A stretch of DNA of 64,000 bases, from positions 2,604,001 through 2,668,000 of the forward strand of contig NZ_CP136708.1 of assembly GCF_032925565.1 (NCBI RefSeq), in the 5' to 3' direction. Under the pieces are notes generated by a model. It was not told where the DNA came from, searched no databases, and was given only the letters and a program-made list of their open reading frames with translations. Shown here one piece after another: positions 1-10,130 of this stretch. This DNA comes from Alteromonas sp. CI.11.F.A3 (GTDB taxonomy: Bacteria > Pseudomonadota > Gammaproteobacteria > Enterobacterales > Alteromonadaceae). Made by a program: the position numbers and the translations under genes. Each line of letters opens with the position of its first letter. Positions within the stretch are counted from its first letter, which is position 1.

Positions 1-823
<823 letters not shown>

Positions 824-1528
824 ATGACAAACGTTGATGAACAGGAAATTGATAAGTTTTCAGAGTTAGCCTCACGGTGGTGGGATCCTGAAGGTGAGTT
901 CAAGCCTCTACATTTAATTAACCCACTTCGTTTAGATTTTATTAACCAACACAGTAACGGCTTGTTTAACAAAAAAGTCGTGGATATTGGTTGTGGTGGC
1001 GGCATATTGGCTGAGTCGATGGCGAAAGCCGGTGCTGAAGTGGTGGGCCTCGATATGGCCAGTGCGTCATTAGAAATTGCCAAGCTTCATGGTTTGGAGT
1101 CGGGTATTAGTGTTGAGTATCACTGCGTGACCGCTGAATCATTCGCAGACAGTCATACTGGCCAGTTCGATGTTGTTACCTGTATGGAAATGCTAGAGCA
1201 CGTACCAGACCCTGCTTCGGTCGTGCGGGCTTGCGCTAAATTGGTTAAGCCTGGCGGGCATGTTTTCTTCTCTACATTAAATAGAAATATAAAGTCGTAT
1301 TTAATGGGGATCGTTGGCGCTGAGTATTTACTTAAGCTTGTGCCAAAAGGCACGCACGATCATTCTCGATTCATTAAGCCATCTGAACTGATGCAAATGA
1401 CAGATGATGCGGGTTTACTACCAAAAGATATGACCGGTTTACATATGGACCCTGTTTCGCAGGGATTTTATCTGTCTGATCGGAACGTAGATGTAAACTA
1501 CCTACTCTATACGGTGTCGCAAGATTAA
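824..1528 (+). CDS. ubiG: Ubiquinone biosynthesis O-methyltransferase UbiG
   Basis: UbiG carries out both SAM-dependent O-methylations of ubiquinone synthesis. The 234-residue protein has the usual length. The SAM motif I is [20 protein letters not shown] (about residues 50-69), followed by an acidic motif VVGLD, and the family-typical start [16 protein letters not shown] is present. The ATG at 824 follows AAAGGA with good spacing; an ATG at 817 is out of frame. The gene stands alone between gyrA and nrdA. Confidence 0.96.
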   Translation: MTNVDEQEIDKFSELASRWWDPEGEFKPLHLINPLRLDFINQHSNGLFNKKVVDIGCGGGILAESMAKAGAEVVGLDMASASLEIAKLHGLESGISVEYHCVTAESFADSHTGQFDVVTCMEMLEHVPDPASVVRACAKLVKPGGHVFFSTLNRNIKSYLMGIVGAEYLLKLVPKGTHDHSRFIKPSELMQMTDDAGLLPKDMTGLHMDPVSQGFYLSDRNVDVNYLLYTVSQD

Positions 1529-2082
1529 TTAGCACTACATATTGGGGCTTGTTGATAATTTCAACACCACATATCGTGTTTAGGTGTTAAGTACGATATT
1601 AAGTTAAATTATTTTAAGCCTCGATCATTTTTTCGAATAGTACTTGCAATCAGTATATTTAAGGCTTGTAGAAAGCTAAAAAGTTAGTCACTACTAACCT
1701 AAAATCCGTGCCAGTTTAAGTGGTCGTTTAAGCACCAGATATTGGGTTGCATTGTGAGGCAAACCTCACTATCTTGTGTTTAATCCAACGCGGGATCCCA
1801 AAGCGAATTTTTGGGAAATATTGAGATCGATAACGATCCTTTCACTGCGTTTTTTTCGGATGATCAGACAAAACATACTATTAATGAAAAGAATTCAGCG
1901 GCTCCTCTCAAACTTATGCGCTAATAAGTTTAGGGTTGGTCGTGGTTAGTTGTGTAAATCGCGCAAATGGTCTTACGCAGATGTATTACTTCGCAGCGAA
2001 ACAACTAACCTAAAAAGAATACACATTATAACAGGGTGATATACCCACGCCTCGCGCGCTAACAGACAACGGCCAGAGTAAC
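1529..2082. other. Long leader upstream of nrdA
   Basis: This 554-base region without a gene lies upstream of nrdA and holds the tandem NrdR boxes listed separately. The stretch from about 1780 to 2082 contains no open frame that I would call a gene. A long untranslated leader or distant promoter for nrdAB is the simplest reading. Confidence 0.5.
1732..1779 (+). promoter_or_regulatory. Tandem NrdR boxes
   Basis: Two 16-bp elements, GCACCAGATATTGGGT (1732-1747) and CCTCACTATCTTGTGT (1764-1779), resemble the NrdR box consensus acaCwAtATaTwGtgt in the core and in the right arm. Their starts are 32 bp apart, about three helical turns, which is the spacing known for NrdR box pairs. NrdR is the ATP/dATP-sensing zinc-finger repressor of ribonucleotide reductase operons. 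Position upstream of nrdA supports the call; binding is inferred. Confidence 0.75.
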
Positions 2083-4404
2083 ATGAATAATAGTTTATCC
2101 GTCACCAAGCGAAATGGTGAACAAGAATCCATCGACCTAGAAAAAATTCATAAGGTGGTGACATGGGCTGCAAAGGGACTTGAAAACGTTTCAGTTTCTC
2201 AAGTTGAAATTAAAGCTCAAATTCAGTTTTTCGACGGTATTAATACCAGCGAAATCCATGAAACCCTTATTAAATCAGCGGCAGACTTAATTTCTACCGA
2301 CGCACCTGATTACCAATACTTGGCAGCTCGCCTTGCTATTTTCCACCTTCGCAAGAAAGCCTACGGTCAGTTCGAGCCCCCTGCACTCTTTACCCATGTA
2401 ACTAACATGGTAGAGATGGGCAAATACGATAAGCATTTAATTGAAGATTATACTGCTGAAGAATTTGCCGAGATGGATACCTATATCGATCATTGGCGCG
2501 ACATGAACTTCAGCTACGCCGCCGTTAAGCAGCTTGAAGGTAAATACCTGGTTCAAAACCGTGTAACCGGTGAAATTTACGAAAGTGCTCAGTTCCTTTA
2601 TATCTTGGTAGCAGCGTGTCTGTTCGCTAACTACCCGAAAGATACTCGTATGAGCTATATTCGTCGTTTCTACGATGCAGCTTCTACGTTTAAATTATCG
2701 CTTCCTACGCCAATTATGTCTGGCGTACGTACCCCTACTCGTCAATTTAGCTCGTGTGTATTAATTGAAACGGGCGACAGCCTTGATTCAATCAATGCCA
2801 CGGCTAGCGCTATCGTTAAATACGTAAGCCAACGAGCAGGTATCGGTGTGAATGCTGGCCGTATTCGCGCACTAGGTAGCCCTATCCGTGGTGGTGAAGC
2901 TTTCCACACGGGTTGTATCCCTTTCTATAAATACTTCCAAACAGCAGTAAAAAGCTGTTCTCAGGGCGGTGTGCGTGGTGGCGCGGCTACCTTGTTCTAC
3001 CCGCTATGGCATATGGAAGTTGAATCGCTATTAGTACTTAAGAATAACCGTGGTGTAGAAGAAAACCGCGTTCGTCATCTAGACTACGGCGTACAGTTCA
3101 ACAAACTCATGTATCAACGCATGATGAAAGATGACTATATTTCATTGTTTAGTCCATCTGACGTACCTGGCCTTTACGATGCGTTCTTTGCTGATCAAGC
3201 AAAATTCGAGCGTTTGTATGTTCAGTACGAAAACGACGACAACATTCGCAAAAAGCGCATTAAAGCCATGGAGCTTTTCAGCTTGTTCATGCAAGAGCGT
3301 GCAAGCACAGGTCGTATTTACCTTCAGAACGTTGACCACTGTAATACTCACAGTCCGTTCAACCCTGAAGTGGCTCCTGTACGTCAAAGTAACCTTTGTC
3401 TTGAGATTGCACTGCCTACTAAGCCGTTGCAGCACGTTAACGACGAAGAAGGTGAAATTGCCCTTTGTACGCTGTCTGCCTTCAACTTAGGTGCCATCAA
3501 GTCGTTAGACGAATTTGAAGAGTTATCAGACCTTGCAGTACGTGCGCTTGATAATCTACTCGATTACCAAGACTACCCAGTTCCAGCGGCATACAATGCC
3601 ACTATGGGACGCAGAACCTTAGGTGTGGGTGTTATCAACTTCGCTTACTACTTAGCGAAAAATGGTGTGAAATATTCAGACCATAGCGCTAATGGTCTTG
3701 TTCACCGCACGTTTGAAGCAATGCAGTATTACCTACTGAAAGCATCGAACAATCTTGCGAAAGAAAAAGGCGCGTGTCCTAAGTTTAACGAAACCACTTA
3801 TTCGCAAGGCATTATGCCTATCGATAGCTACAAGAAAGATCTTGATGGCGTATGTAACGAGCCACTTCATTACGATTGGGATGCCCTTCGTGAAGAAATC
3901 AAGACTCACGGTTTACGTAACTCTACCTTGTCTGCGTTGATGCCTTCTGAGACATCTTCTCAGATTTCAAACGCAACCAACGGTATTGAGCCGCCACGTG
4001 GCTTTATTAGTATTAAATCAAGTAAAGACGGCGTACTTAAGCAAGTAGTACCAGAGTACGAGCGCTTAAGAGATCAGTACGAACTATTGTGGGATATCCC
4101 TTCGAACGATGGTTACTTACAGCTAGTAGGTATTATGCAGAAGTTTATCGACCAAACTATCTCTGCTAACACCAACTACGATCCTAGCCGTTATGACGGT
4201 AACAAGGTTCCTATGAAGCTGTTACTGAAAGACCTATTAACGACGTACAAACTGGGTGTGAAGACCCTGTATTACCACAACACACGCGATGGTGCGACAG
4301 ACGCTTCAGCATTAGATGTTAAAGCCAATGAGCCGTTACCTCGTCAAGAAGAAGTGGTTATAGAAGAAGACGATGATTGTGCAGGCGGTGCGTGCAAAAT
4401 ATAG
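2083..4404 (+). CDS. nrdA: Ribonucleoside-diphosphate reductase class Ia, alpha subunit
   Basis: NrdA reduces ribonucleoside diphosphates to deoxy forms and carries the catalytic and allosteric sites. The 773-residue length is typical. An ATP-cone lies at about residues 1-100. The active site includes Cys near 224 (FSSCVLIETGD), the N-x-C-x-E motif near 438 (SNLCLEIALP), Cys near 461 (ALCTLSAFNLG) and the tyrosine pair in TLYYHNTRDG. The C-terminal redox tail CAGGACKI has the CX4C pair. It forms an operon with nrdB (86-base gap) and yfaE. Confidence 0.98.
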   Translation: MNNSLSVTKRNGEQESIDLEKIHKVVTWAAKGLENVSVSQVEIKAQIQFFDGINTSEIHETLIKSAADLISTDAPDYQYLAARLAIFHLRKKAYGQFEPPALFTHVTNMVEMGKYDKHLIEDYTAEEFAEMDTYIDHWRDMNFSYAAVKQLEGKYLVQNRVTGEIYESAQFLYILVAACLFANYPKDTRMSYIRRFYDAASTFKLSLPTPIMSGVRTPTRQFSSCVLIETGDSLDSINATASAIVKYVSQRAGIGVNAGRIRALGSPIRGGEAFHTGCIPFYKYFQTAVKSCSQGGVRGGAATLFYPLWHMEVESLLVLKNNRGVEENRVRHLDYGVQFNKLMYQRMMKDDYISLFSPSDVPGLYDAFFADQAKFERLYVQYENDDNIRKKRIKAMELFSLFMQERASTGRIYLQNVDHCNTHSPFNPEVAPVRQSNLCLEIALPTKPLQHVNDEEGEIALCTLSAFNLGAIKSLDEFEELSDLAVRALDNLLDYQDYPVPAAYNATMGRRTLGVGVINFAYYLAKNGVKYSDHSANGLVHRTFEAMQYYLLKASNNLAKEKGACPKFNETTYSQGIMPIDSYKKDLDGVCNEPLHYDWDALREEIKTHGLRNSTLSALMPSETSSQISNATNGIEPPRGFISIKSSKDGVLKQVVPEYERLRDQYELLWDIPSNDGYLQLVGIMQKFIDQTISANTNYDPSRYDGNKVPMKLLLKDLLTTYKLGVKTLYYHNTRDGATDASALDVKANEPLPRQEEVVIEEDDDCAGGACKI

Positions 4405-4490
4405 CGCGCACACGCTTTTGCGAAATCGGTATCGCAGCAAGAACATAATAAATAAAACGCGTTTATCATTAAGTTTTTAGTTAGGCACTC

Positions 4491-5621
4491 ATGAAATATA
4501 CTACGTTTAATCAGCAAAGTACCAACCCATTGGTTGAACCTATGTTCTTCGGTAATCCGGTGAATGTAGCCCGTTACGACCAACAAAAGCATGCCATTTT
4601 CGAAAAGCTTATTGAAAAGCAAATTAGCTTTTTCTGGCGCCCTGAGGAAGTAGATGTATCTCGCGATCGTGTTGATTTTCAAAAATTAACCGACCCTGAA
4701 AAGCACATCTTTATTTCAAACTTGAAATACCAAACCCTATTAGACTCGGTACAAGGCCGCAGCCCTAATATTGCCTTTCTACCTATCATCTCATTGCCTG
4801 AGCTTGAGACGTGGGTTGAAACATGGTCTTTCTTTGAAACCATTCACTCTCGTTCTTACACGCACATTTTGCGCAACCTGTTTTCAGATCCTAGCGACAT
4901 TTTTGAAGACATTGTGGTTAACGATGAAATTAAGCGCCGTGCCGCCGACATTTCGAAGTACTACGACGACCTTATTTTTGCCACTCAATTATGGCAAACC
5001 CAAGGAGAAGGTGTGCACACAGTTGATGGCGTGCCACATACCATCAACATGTATGAGCTCAAGAAGAAACTGTATTTGTGCATGAACTCAGTGAATGCCT
5101 TAGAAGCAATTCGTTTCTATGTGTCGTTTGCTTGTACGTTTGCCTTTGCGGAACGCAAGTTGATGGAAGGTAATTCAAAAATTATCCGCTTGATTGCCCG
5201 CGATGAAAACCTGCATTTGTCTTCTACCCAACATATTTTAAATTTGTGGGCACGAAGCAAAGACGATCCTGAAATGGCGCAAATTGCACAAGACTGCAAA
5301 GAAGAAGCGCGCGCTATTTTCATGAATGCGGTTGAACAAGAAAAAGAATGGGCTGATTACCTATTCAAAACCGGCTCTATGATTGGCCTTAACAAAGAAA
5401 TCCTTTGTTCTTACGTTGAATATATTGCTAATCAACGTATGACGGCGATTGGCCTAGACGCGCCATTTGAAATCAGCAGTAACCCTCTGCCGTGGATGAA
5501 CAACTATCTTAACTCTGACAACGTTCAGGTAGCACCACAAGAGTCTGAAATTAGTTCTTACTTGGTAGGTCAAATTGACTCTGCTGTTAGTGAAGACGAT
5601 TTTGCTGATTTCGAGCTATAG
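4491..5621 (+). CDS. nrdB: Ribonucleoside-diphosphate reductase class Ia, beta subunit
   Basis: NrdB houses the diiron centre and stable tyrosyl radical that NrdA uses. At 376 residues it matches the family. [14 protein letters not shown] places the radical tyrosine near residue 122; iron ligands are visible in the helices containing [27 protein letters not shown] and [14 protein letters not shown]. The tail ends DDFADFEL, as expected for the peptide that docks on NrdA. It sits between nrdA and the 2Fe-2S partner gene. Confidence 0.98.
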   Translation: MKYTTFNQQSTNPLVEPMFFGNPVNVARYDQQKHAIFEKLIEKQISFFWRPEEVDVSRDRVDFQKLTDPEKHIFISNLKYQTLLDSVQGRSPNIAFLPIISLPELETWVETWSFFETIHSRSYTHILRNLFSDPSDIFEDIVVNDEIKRRAADISKYYDDLIFATQLWQTQGEGVHTVDGVPHTINMYELKKKLYLCMNSVNALEAIRFYVSFACTFAFAERKLMEGNSKIIRLIARDENLHLSSTQHILNLWARSKDDPEMAQIAQDCKEEARAIFMNAVEQEKEWADYLFKTGSMIGLNKEILCSYVEYIANQRMTAIGLDAPFEISSNPLPWMNNYLNSDNVQVAPQESEISSYLVGQIDSAVSEDDFADFEL

Positions 5622-5645
5622 CGCTGAAAATTAGCACCGAAAAAA

Positions 5646-5918
5646 ATGAGCACAACTGATAAAGCACTCCGCATCGACGTTGTTGATGTGGGGTGTATTT
5701 CTTCCCCTCCTGATCTTACGCTTCTTACCGCCCTTGAAGCCGCTAACATCAATATTCACTACCATTGCCGTGAAGGCTTTTGTGGTGCGTGTAGAACTAA
5801 GCTGATTGAAGGCGAAGTAGAATACACTACCGATCCCCTCGCCTTTATTGATGATGATGAAATTCTTCCGTGTTGCTGCGTTGCCTTATGCCCGCTTAAA
5901 ATTAAAGTACCGCTTTAA
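5646..5918 (+). CDS. yfaE: YfaE-like 2Fe-2S ferredoxin, cofactor maintenance of NrdB
   Basis: Small plant-type 2Fe-2S ferredoxin of 90 residues. YfaE regenerates the diferric-tyrosyl cofactor of NrdB. The cluster motif HYHCREGFCGACRTKL gives CX4CX2C, and the fourth cysteine lies in the run LPCCCVALC. The gene begins 24 bases after nrdB on the same strand, which supports the role. The ribosome-binding site is weak (purine-rich CCGAAAAAA before ATG), suggesting coupling to nrdB translation. Confidence 0.93.
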   Translation: MSTTDKALRIDVVDVGCISSPPDLTLLTALEAANINIHYHCREGFCGACRTKLIEGEVEYTTDPLAFIDDDEILPCCCVALCPLKIKVPL

Positions 5919-6035
5919 TCTGTCTTTACGCTGTTATCTGTTCAGCTACCTTTTTGGCTCTGTAAGTTTTCGTAGTTACAAGGCTCCGTTAATAAACGGG
6001 TATTATTTTACGAAGTGCTTATTAGCAACTACTCG

Positions 6036-7559
6036 CTATTGGCTTTTCGCGAGAGTAAGCTCAAAACTAAAACAGGTGCCCTTCCCTAATTGACTCTCTA
6101 CTCGTAAATCTGAATTAAGTAGCATCATTAACTTTTTACAAATGGCCAAGCCCAAACCCGCATGACTACAGGTGTCTTTTTCTGTGTTGCTGGCTTGATA
6201 CCTAGCATCAAAGATATACGCAATTTCTTTATCGCTTATACCAACACCGGTATCTCTAATGTCCACTCTTAACTTGTCATTATGCAGCACCACGGCAAGA
6301 TCTATTTTGCCATTAACAGGTGTATGACGAATGGCATTGGCAATAAGGTTCGTTAACACGCGCTCCAGTTTACCAATATCGGCAAACACGTAATATTCAA
6401 AGTGGTCAGGAATAACTTGAATGCCAATGTTTTTCTGTTTTGCTTCAAGCTCAAATTTTGCGGCTACATCATGTAGCAATTCACCTAACGGGAAAGACTC
6501 TTGATGCAAAGTAACCTGGCCGCCTTCTAAATACGCTAGTTCAAATATTTGGTCGATAAGGTGCTTTAAGTTTTTCGCATTTTTTAAAGAGATATCTACA
6601 AAGTGCCTTCTATCTTCTTTAGACAAGCTATCTTCATTTAGCGCCAGCGTTTCAATGTAGCCTTGAAGGCTAGCCAAAGGAGTGCGAAGGTCGTGAGATA
6701 AGTCGGCTAACAATACTCTACGCTGGCTATCAATTTTATTAAGCTGGTCGAACTGATTGTCTATATGCGTAAGCATATCGGTAAACGCACAGCCTAGGCG
6801 GTCAACCTCGTTCGCGCTGTGTCTGTTCCATACAGACAAGTTAGGGGGTAACTTTTCGCGATGAAAATCCGCTTCTCGCACGCTGTCCATATCATCACTT
6901 AAGCGCCTTAACGGTGTGGTGAAGTACTTGAACAACACAAGAAGCGCCAACAATAATAAGAACAAACCTACAAACATGAACAACGCCACTTCACGCATGC
7001 TTTGGCTGTTCTTTAAATTTGCGATAATTGAATCATAACGCTCACCACCAATAATTACATACAAATAGCCTTGCAGCTGTTCATTATTATAAACCGGTGC
7101 GGCCGAAAATATTTTTTGCAGGCCAATATTTCTAGGATCATCGCCTTCAATAGGAAAACCGCGATCGGTATTAATCAGTTGCTTTATCGGCGCGATATCC
7201 ACCGACGTGGCTTTCACTTTTCCAGGTTCAGCTGAATAGGTAAGTATGGTACCCTTAGGGTCTAAATAATAAAACTCGAAACTAGGCCCTAGTATCATTA
7301 GCGTATGGAAAAGATTTCCAAGAGCTTCGTAATCGTACACCCCTTCTTTGAGCAGTGGATTATCGCTAACCAAGTGTTCCGCCAACCCGATATGCAGTTT
7401 TTGTTCAGCTTCTTGTTGGGTACGTTTTTGCAATAGATTTGTGGAGTAAAAACAGGCAATCATCACCACCATAAATACGCCAACCAAGCACACAGCGAGG
7501 CGAGGATAAAAGCCAAATTTCATGGGGCTATTTATGGGGTTAATCATGTGGCCATTCAT
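6036..7559 (-). CDS. Membrane sensor histidine kinase
   Basis: A 507-residue sensor kinase. Transmembrane segments lie at about residues 18-40 and 195-217, with a periplasmic sensor between them. A HAMP linker follows, then the HisKA helix with the phospho-acceptor in LADLSHDLRTPLASLQGY (near 289), then a HATPase domain with LTNLIANAIRHTP, RDTGVGI and HAGLGLAICKKL. The start begins 4 bases after the partner regulator gene. Another in-frame ATG twelve codons on (MKFGFYPRL) would put the first membrane segment nearer the N-terminus. The signal sensed is not evident. Confidence 0.92.
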   Translation of the reverse strand: MNGHMINPINSPMKFGFYPRLAVCLVGVFMVVMIACFYSTNLLQKRTQQEAEQKLHIGLAEHLVSDNPLLKEGVYDYEALGNLFHTLMILGPSFEFYYLDPKGTILTYSAEPGKVKATSVDIAPIKQLINTDRGFPIEGDDPRNIGLQKIFSAAPVYNNEQLQGYLYVIIGGERYDSIIANLKNSQSMREVALFMFVGLFLLLLALLVLFKYFTTPLRRLSDDMDSVREADFHREKLPPNLSVWNRHSANEVDRLGCAFTDMLTHIDNQFDQLNKIDSQRRVLLADLSHDLRTPLASLQGYIETLALNEDSLSKEDRRHFVDISLKNAKNLKHLIDQIFELAYLEGGQVTLHQESFPLGELLHDVAAKFELEAKQKNIGIQVIPDHFEYYVFADIGKLERVLTNLIANAIRHTPVNGKIDLAVVLHNDKLRVDIRDTGVGISDKEIAYIFDARYQASNTEKDTCSHAGLGLAICKKLMMLLNSDLRVESQLGKGTCFSFELTLAKSQ

Positions 7560-7563
7560 TGGG

Positions 7564-8277
7564 TTAGACTCCTTGAGGATTAAATTTATACCCTACACCC
7601 CAAACGGTTTGTACGATTTGTGGTGCGGTGGCATCGTTTTCTAATTTAGAACGCAGCCGGTTAATGTGTGAGTTCACCGTGTGCTCGTAACCACTATGGT
7701 GATAACCCCACACCGACTCTAATAACTGACTACGACTAAATACTTGCCCTGGGTGGCTAGCCAAATGATGAAGCAATTCAAATTCTGTGGCGGTTAGTAC
7801 CAATTCTTCTTCAGATAAAAACACCTGATGGTTTCGCTGATCGATAGTCAATCGGCCTAGTGTTAACGGTGTATCTGCTTGTGGTTGAGTCGCTTGAGTT
7901 TGTTGCACCACATGATATTTTCGAAGCTGAGAACGCACCCTTGCTTGCAGTTCTCTTACGCTGAAAGGTTTTGTCATGTAATCATCAGCGCCAAGCTCTA
8001 ACCCTAATACTCTGTCGGTTTCAGAGGTTTTCGAGGTAAGCATAATAATGCTCTGCATAGGTAAGGCATCGCGTACCTTTCGGCATATATCTAAGCCGCT
8101 CATGCTAGGTAGCATTACATCTAAAATCACAATGGCGTATTCATCAGATAACGCGCATTCCAGTGCTATTTTTCCGTCAGTTTGATGTTCTATTTCAACA
8201 CCTAGTTCTAACAGATTAACCCGCATCAAATTGGCGATATCTTGGTCGTCTTCAACGATTAATATTTTGTCGGTCAT
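7564..8277 (-). CDS. OmpR-family response regulator
   Basis: Receiver plus winged-helix DNA-binding regulator, partner of the kinase encoded just downstream. The receiver begins KILIVEDDQDIANLM, with the phospho-acceptor Asp near residue 52 in AIVILDVMLPSMSG, the Thr in IIMLTSK and the Lys in DDYMTKPF. The C-terminal Trans_reg_C domain includes LTATEFELLHHLASHPG and VWGVGYKF. I place the start at the ATG at 8277 (MTDKILIV) because this gives the normal receiver N-terminus; an in-frame start at 8292 would add five residues. Confidence 0.93.
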   Translation of the reverse strand: MTDKILIVEDDQDIANLMRVNLLELGVEIEHQTDGKIALECALSDEYAIVILDVMLPSMSGLDICRKVRDALPMQSIIMLTSKTSETDRVLGLELGADDYMTKPFSVRELQARVRSQLRKYHVVQQTQATQPQADTPLTLGRLTIDQRNHQVFLSEEELVLTATEFELLHHLASHPGQVFSRSQLLESVWGYHHSGYEHTVNSHINRLRSKLENDATAPQIVQTVWGVGYKFNPQGV

Positions 8278-8316
8278 TTTTGGGAAAGCCACAGTTCAAA
8301 AACTAATAGAACGATG

Positions 8317-8354
8317 GAAAAGCGTTAATCTTTCACAAGATTAACGCTTTTTAT
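8317..8354 (-). terminator. Rho-independent terminator after the spondin genes
   Basis: Perfect inverted repeat AAAGCGTTAATCTT / AAGATTAACGCTTT around a TCAC loop, with A and T runs on its two sides. It follows the spondin-domain pair on the minus strand and lies upstream of the response regulator, so it isolates the two transcription units. Confidence 0.85.
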
Positions 8355-8407
8355 TTACTTACCCGTTAAATTAGACTTTTGTCTAATACGAGGGGCATAA
8401 CTGCTCA

Positions 8408-9130
8408 TTACTCTGTTCGCGTAATTTGAATACGAATAACCGGGTTATCGAACTTGTGTTCAACCGTTAGCGCAGAGCTTGAAAGGCCATCGTCAGCGCT
8501 AACCACACCTGGGTGCATTGAGATAAACCCTGTGTCGTCACGACTAGGGCTAAAGCCTTCTCCGTTCGCGGCTGGCCCTGGTACTGTCGCTGCACTTTCA
8601 GTGTTTGCTTCTGTACCTGCGTCATAAGCTGGACGCGTGGTGGTATAGGTAGCGCCAACTTCAAGGTTCGCTAGGCTGTAACTATTAATACCGGTAAAGG
8701 CATCGTTGGTATTTCCCAACATAGCGGCAATCGTTAGGTTAGCGTCGGTAATATCATTAATCGATACACTGATAGTTTGCTGATCGCCCGGTGTTATTGG
8801 CCCTACGCCTCCAGCACTTGCATCACCTAGAGTTAAAAAGTCGGCTGAATCGCCTACTTCGGCAATACGCTCTAACTCTACCGATGCTACTGCACCTACT
8901 TCCCACAACGTACCTTCGCTATGCAGCACTACCGCAGGCGGTGATACTGGCTGACCATTGGTTAAATTGGTTACGGTGACATCGTAAGATACCGGTACGG
9001 GATCTGGAATTTCAGCTGGCACTTCAACTTCTACTATCACTTCACGGGTATCGTCATCACCACACGCCGCAAGCAAAAAGGGTAAAGTAAGTACCAATGC
9101 TTTTTTATAATGTTTGGCTAAATATTGCAT
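8408..9130 (-). CDS. Spondin-domain lipoprotein
   Basis: A 240-residue protein with a lipoprotein signal peptide (LPFLLAACGDDD, lipobox LAAC, lipidated Cys near residue 23). The body matches the Spondin_N pattern: VTVTNLTNGQPVSPPAVVLH, then WEVGAVASVELERIAEVGD and YDAGTEANTE. Spondin_N is a beta-sandwich domain best known from animal extracellular matrix proteins; bacterial members are secreted and largely uncharacterised. The gene starts 10 bases after a second spondin gene, so the two form one unit ending at the 8317 terminator. Confidence 0.82.
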   Translation of the reverse strand: MQYLAKHYKKALVLTLPFLLAACGDDDTREVIVEVEVPAEIPDPVPVSYDVTVTNLTNGQPVSPPAVVLHSEGTLWEVGAVASVELERIAEVGDSADFLTLGDASAGGVGPITPGDQQTISVSINDITDANLTIAAMLGNTNDAFTGINSYSLANLEVGATYTTTRPAYDAGTEANTESAATVPGPAANGEGFSPSRDDTGFISMHPGVVSADDGLSSSALTVEHKFDNPVIRIQITRTE

Positions 9131-9140
9131 AACAGCCTCC

Positions 9141-9845
9141 TTATCGTACGGTTACTGTTACTTTAGCTACTGGGTTCAACCAACGATGAACGGCATTGTC
9201 TACATCACTGGCACCCTCAGTTAACGAGTCGTCACCAATGTTTCCGCGGTGAATATGTACGGTAGCGTTAGTATCTGCGCCCGCTACACCGGTTCCACCT
9301 GTACCTAACATAGGGTCTAGTGGTGGTGGTACTGGCATACCCGCCATGCCTAGTGCACCACTTCCACGAAGTTCGTCATTCGCTTCTGTTCCCGCATCGT
9401 AGGCATTTACGTAAACCGTATATGTGCCAGCTTCCGTTGGAATTGCCCAGTTATCTAATCCAATGAAGCCATCGTTAGAAGGCAAAATCATAGCAACCAC
9501 AGACAACACAACATTGTCATCTGCTGTCATTAAATCGGCTGACGTAGACATGGTTGGCGCTAAAAGCCCGCCTGCTGGATTTGCAATAACGTCTGCGCCA
9601 ATAGCAGTACCAATGGTAGCAATACCGTCTAAGCTTCCGCCTTCGGCCATCATTTGTAATTCAGTGCTGGCAGCTTCACCCACTTCAAACAAACTTGCAT
9701 CGGCAGTGTGCGCTACAGCAGCAATAGGTGTGAAGTACAACCCATGAGTTAAGTTCTGAATTTCTACTGTTATATCAGCAGCGAAGCTTTGTTGGCTTGC
9801 AAACGCAAGCAATGCCGCTGCAGAAATTTTATTAAATCGCTTCAT
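9141..9845 (-). CDS. Secreted spondin-domain protein
   Basis: A 234-residue protein with an ordinary signal peptide (AALLAFASQQSFAA, cleavage near residue 22) and no lipobox. It shares the core pattern of the next gene: VEIQNLTHGLYFTPIAAVAH, FEVGEAASTELQMMAEGG, YDAGTEANDEL and a C-terminal HRGNIGDDS region. It is probably an ancient duplication of its downstream partner, one copy soluble or periplasmic and the other lipid-anchored. Function is unknown beyond an extracytoplasmic location. Confidence 0.82.
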   Translation of the reverse strand: MKRFNKISAAALLAFASQQSFAADITVEIQNLTHGLYFTPIAAVAHTADASLFEVGEAASTELQMMAEGGSLDGIATIGTAIGADVIANPAGGLLAPTMSTSADLMTADDNVVLSVVAMILPSNDGFIGLDNWAIPTEAGTYTVYVNAYDAGTEANDELRGSGALGMAGMPVPPPLDPMLGTGGTGVAGADTNATVHIHRGNIGDDSLTEGASDVDNAVHRWLNPVAKVTVTVR

Positions 9846-10130
9846 GATGTTTCCTTAGTAATAAATAGGTTTGTGTTAACGCCCTATAAATACTGAAAGA
9901 AAGATGTCACGAAAGTATCCAGAAAATGGGACAAAAATGTTCTGATGACATAACAGGTTTGTAAAAAGTGGTACGTATAGGTTGCAGACTTTTGATGAAA
10001 AATAGCACCTGAAGCGTTTGGGCTATAGGTATATTTTTTAACTTGCCATCCTGTTAACAATATCTAAAATGCATCTTTACTAATATTTACAAAACGGTTA
10101 AAAAACCGTAAATCAGAAAAGGAAGTCTAC

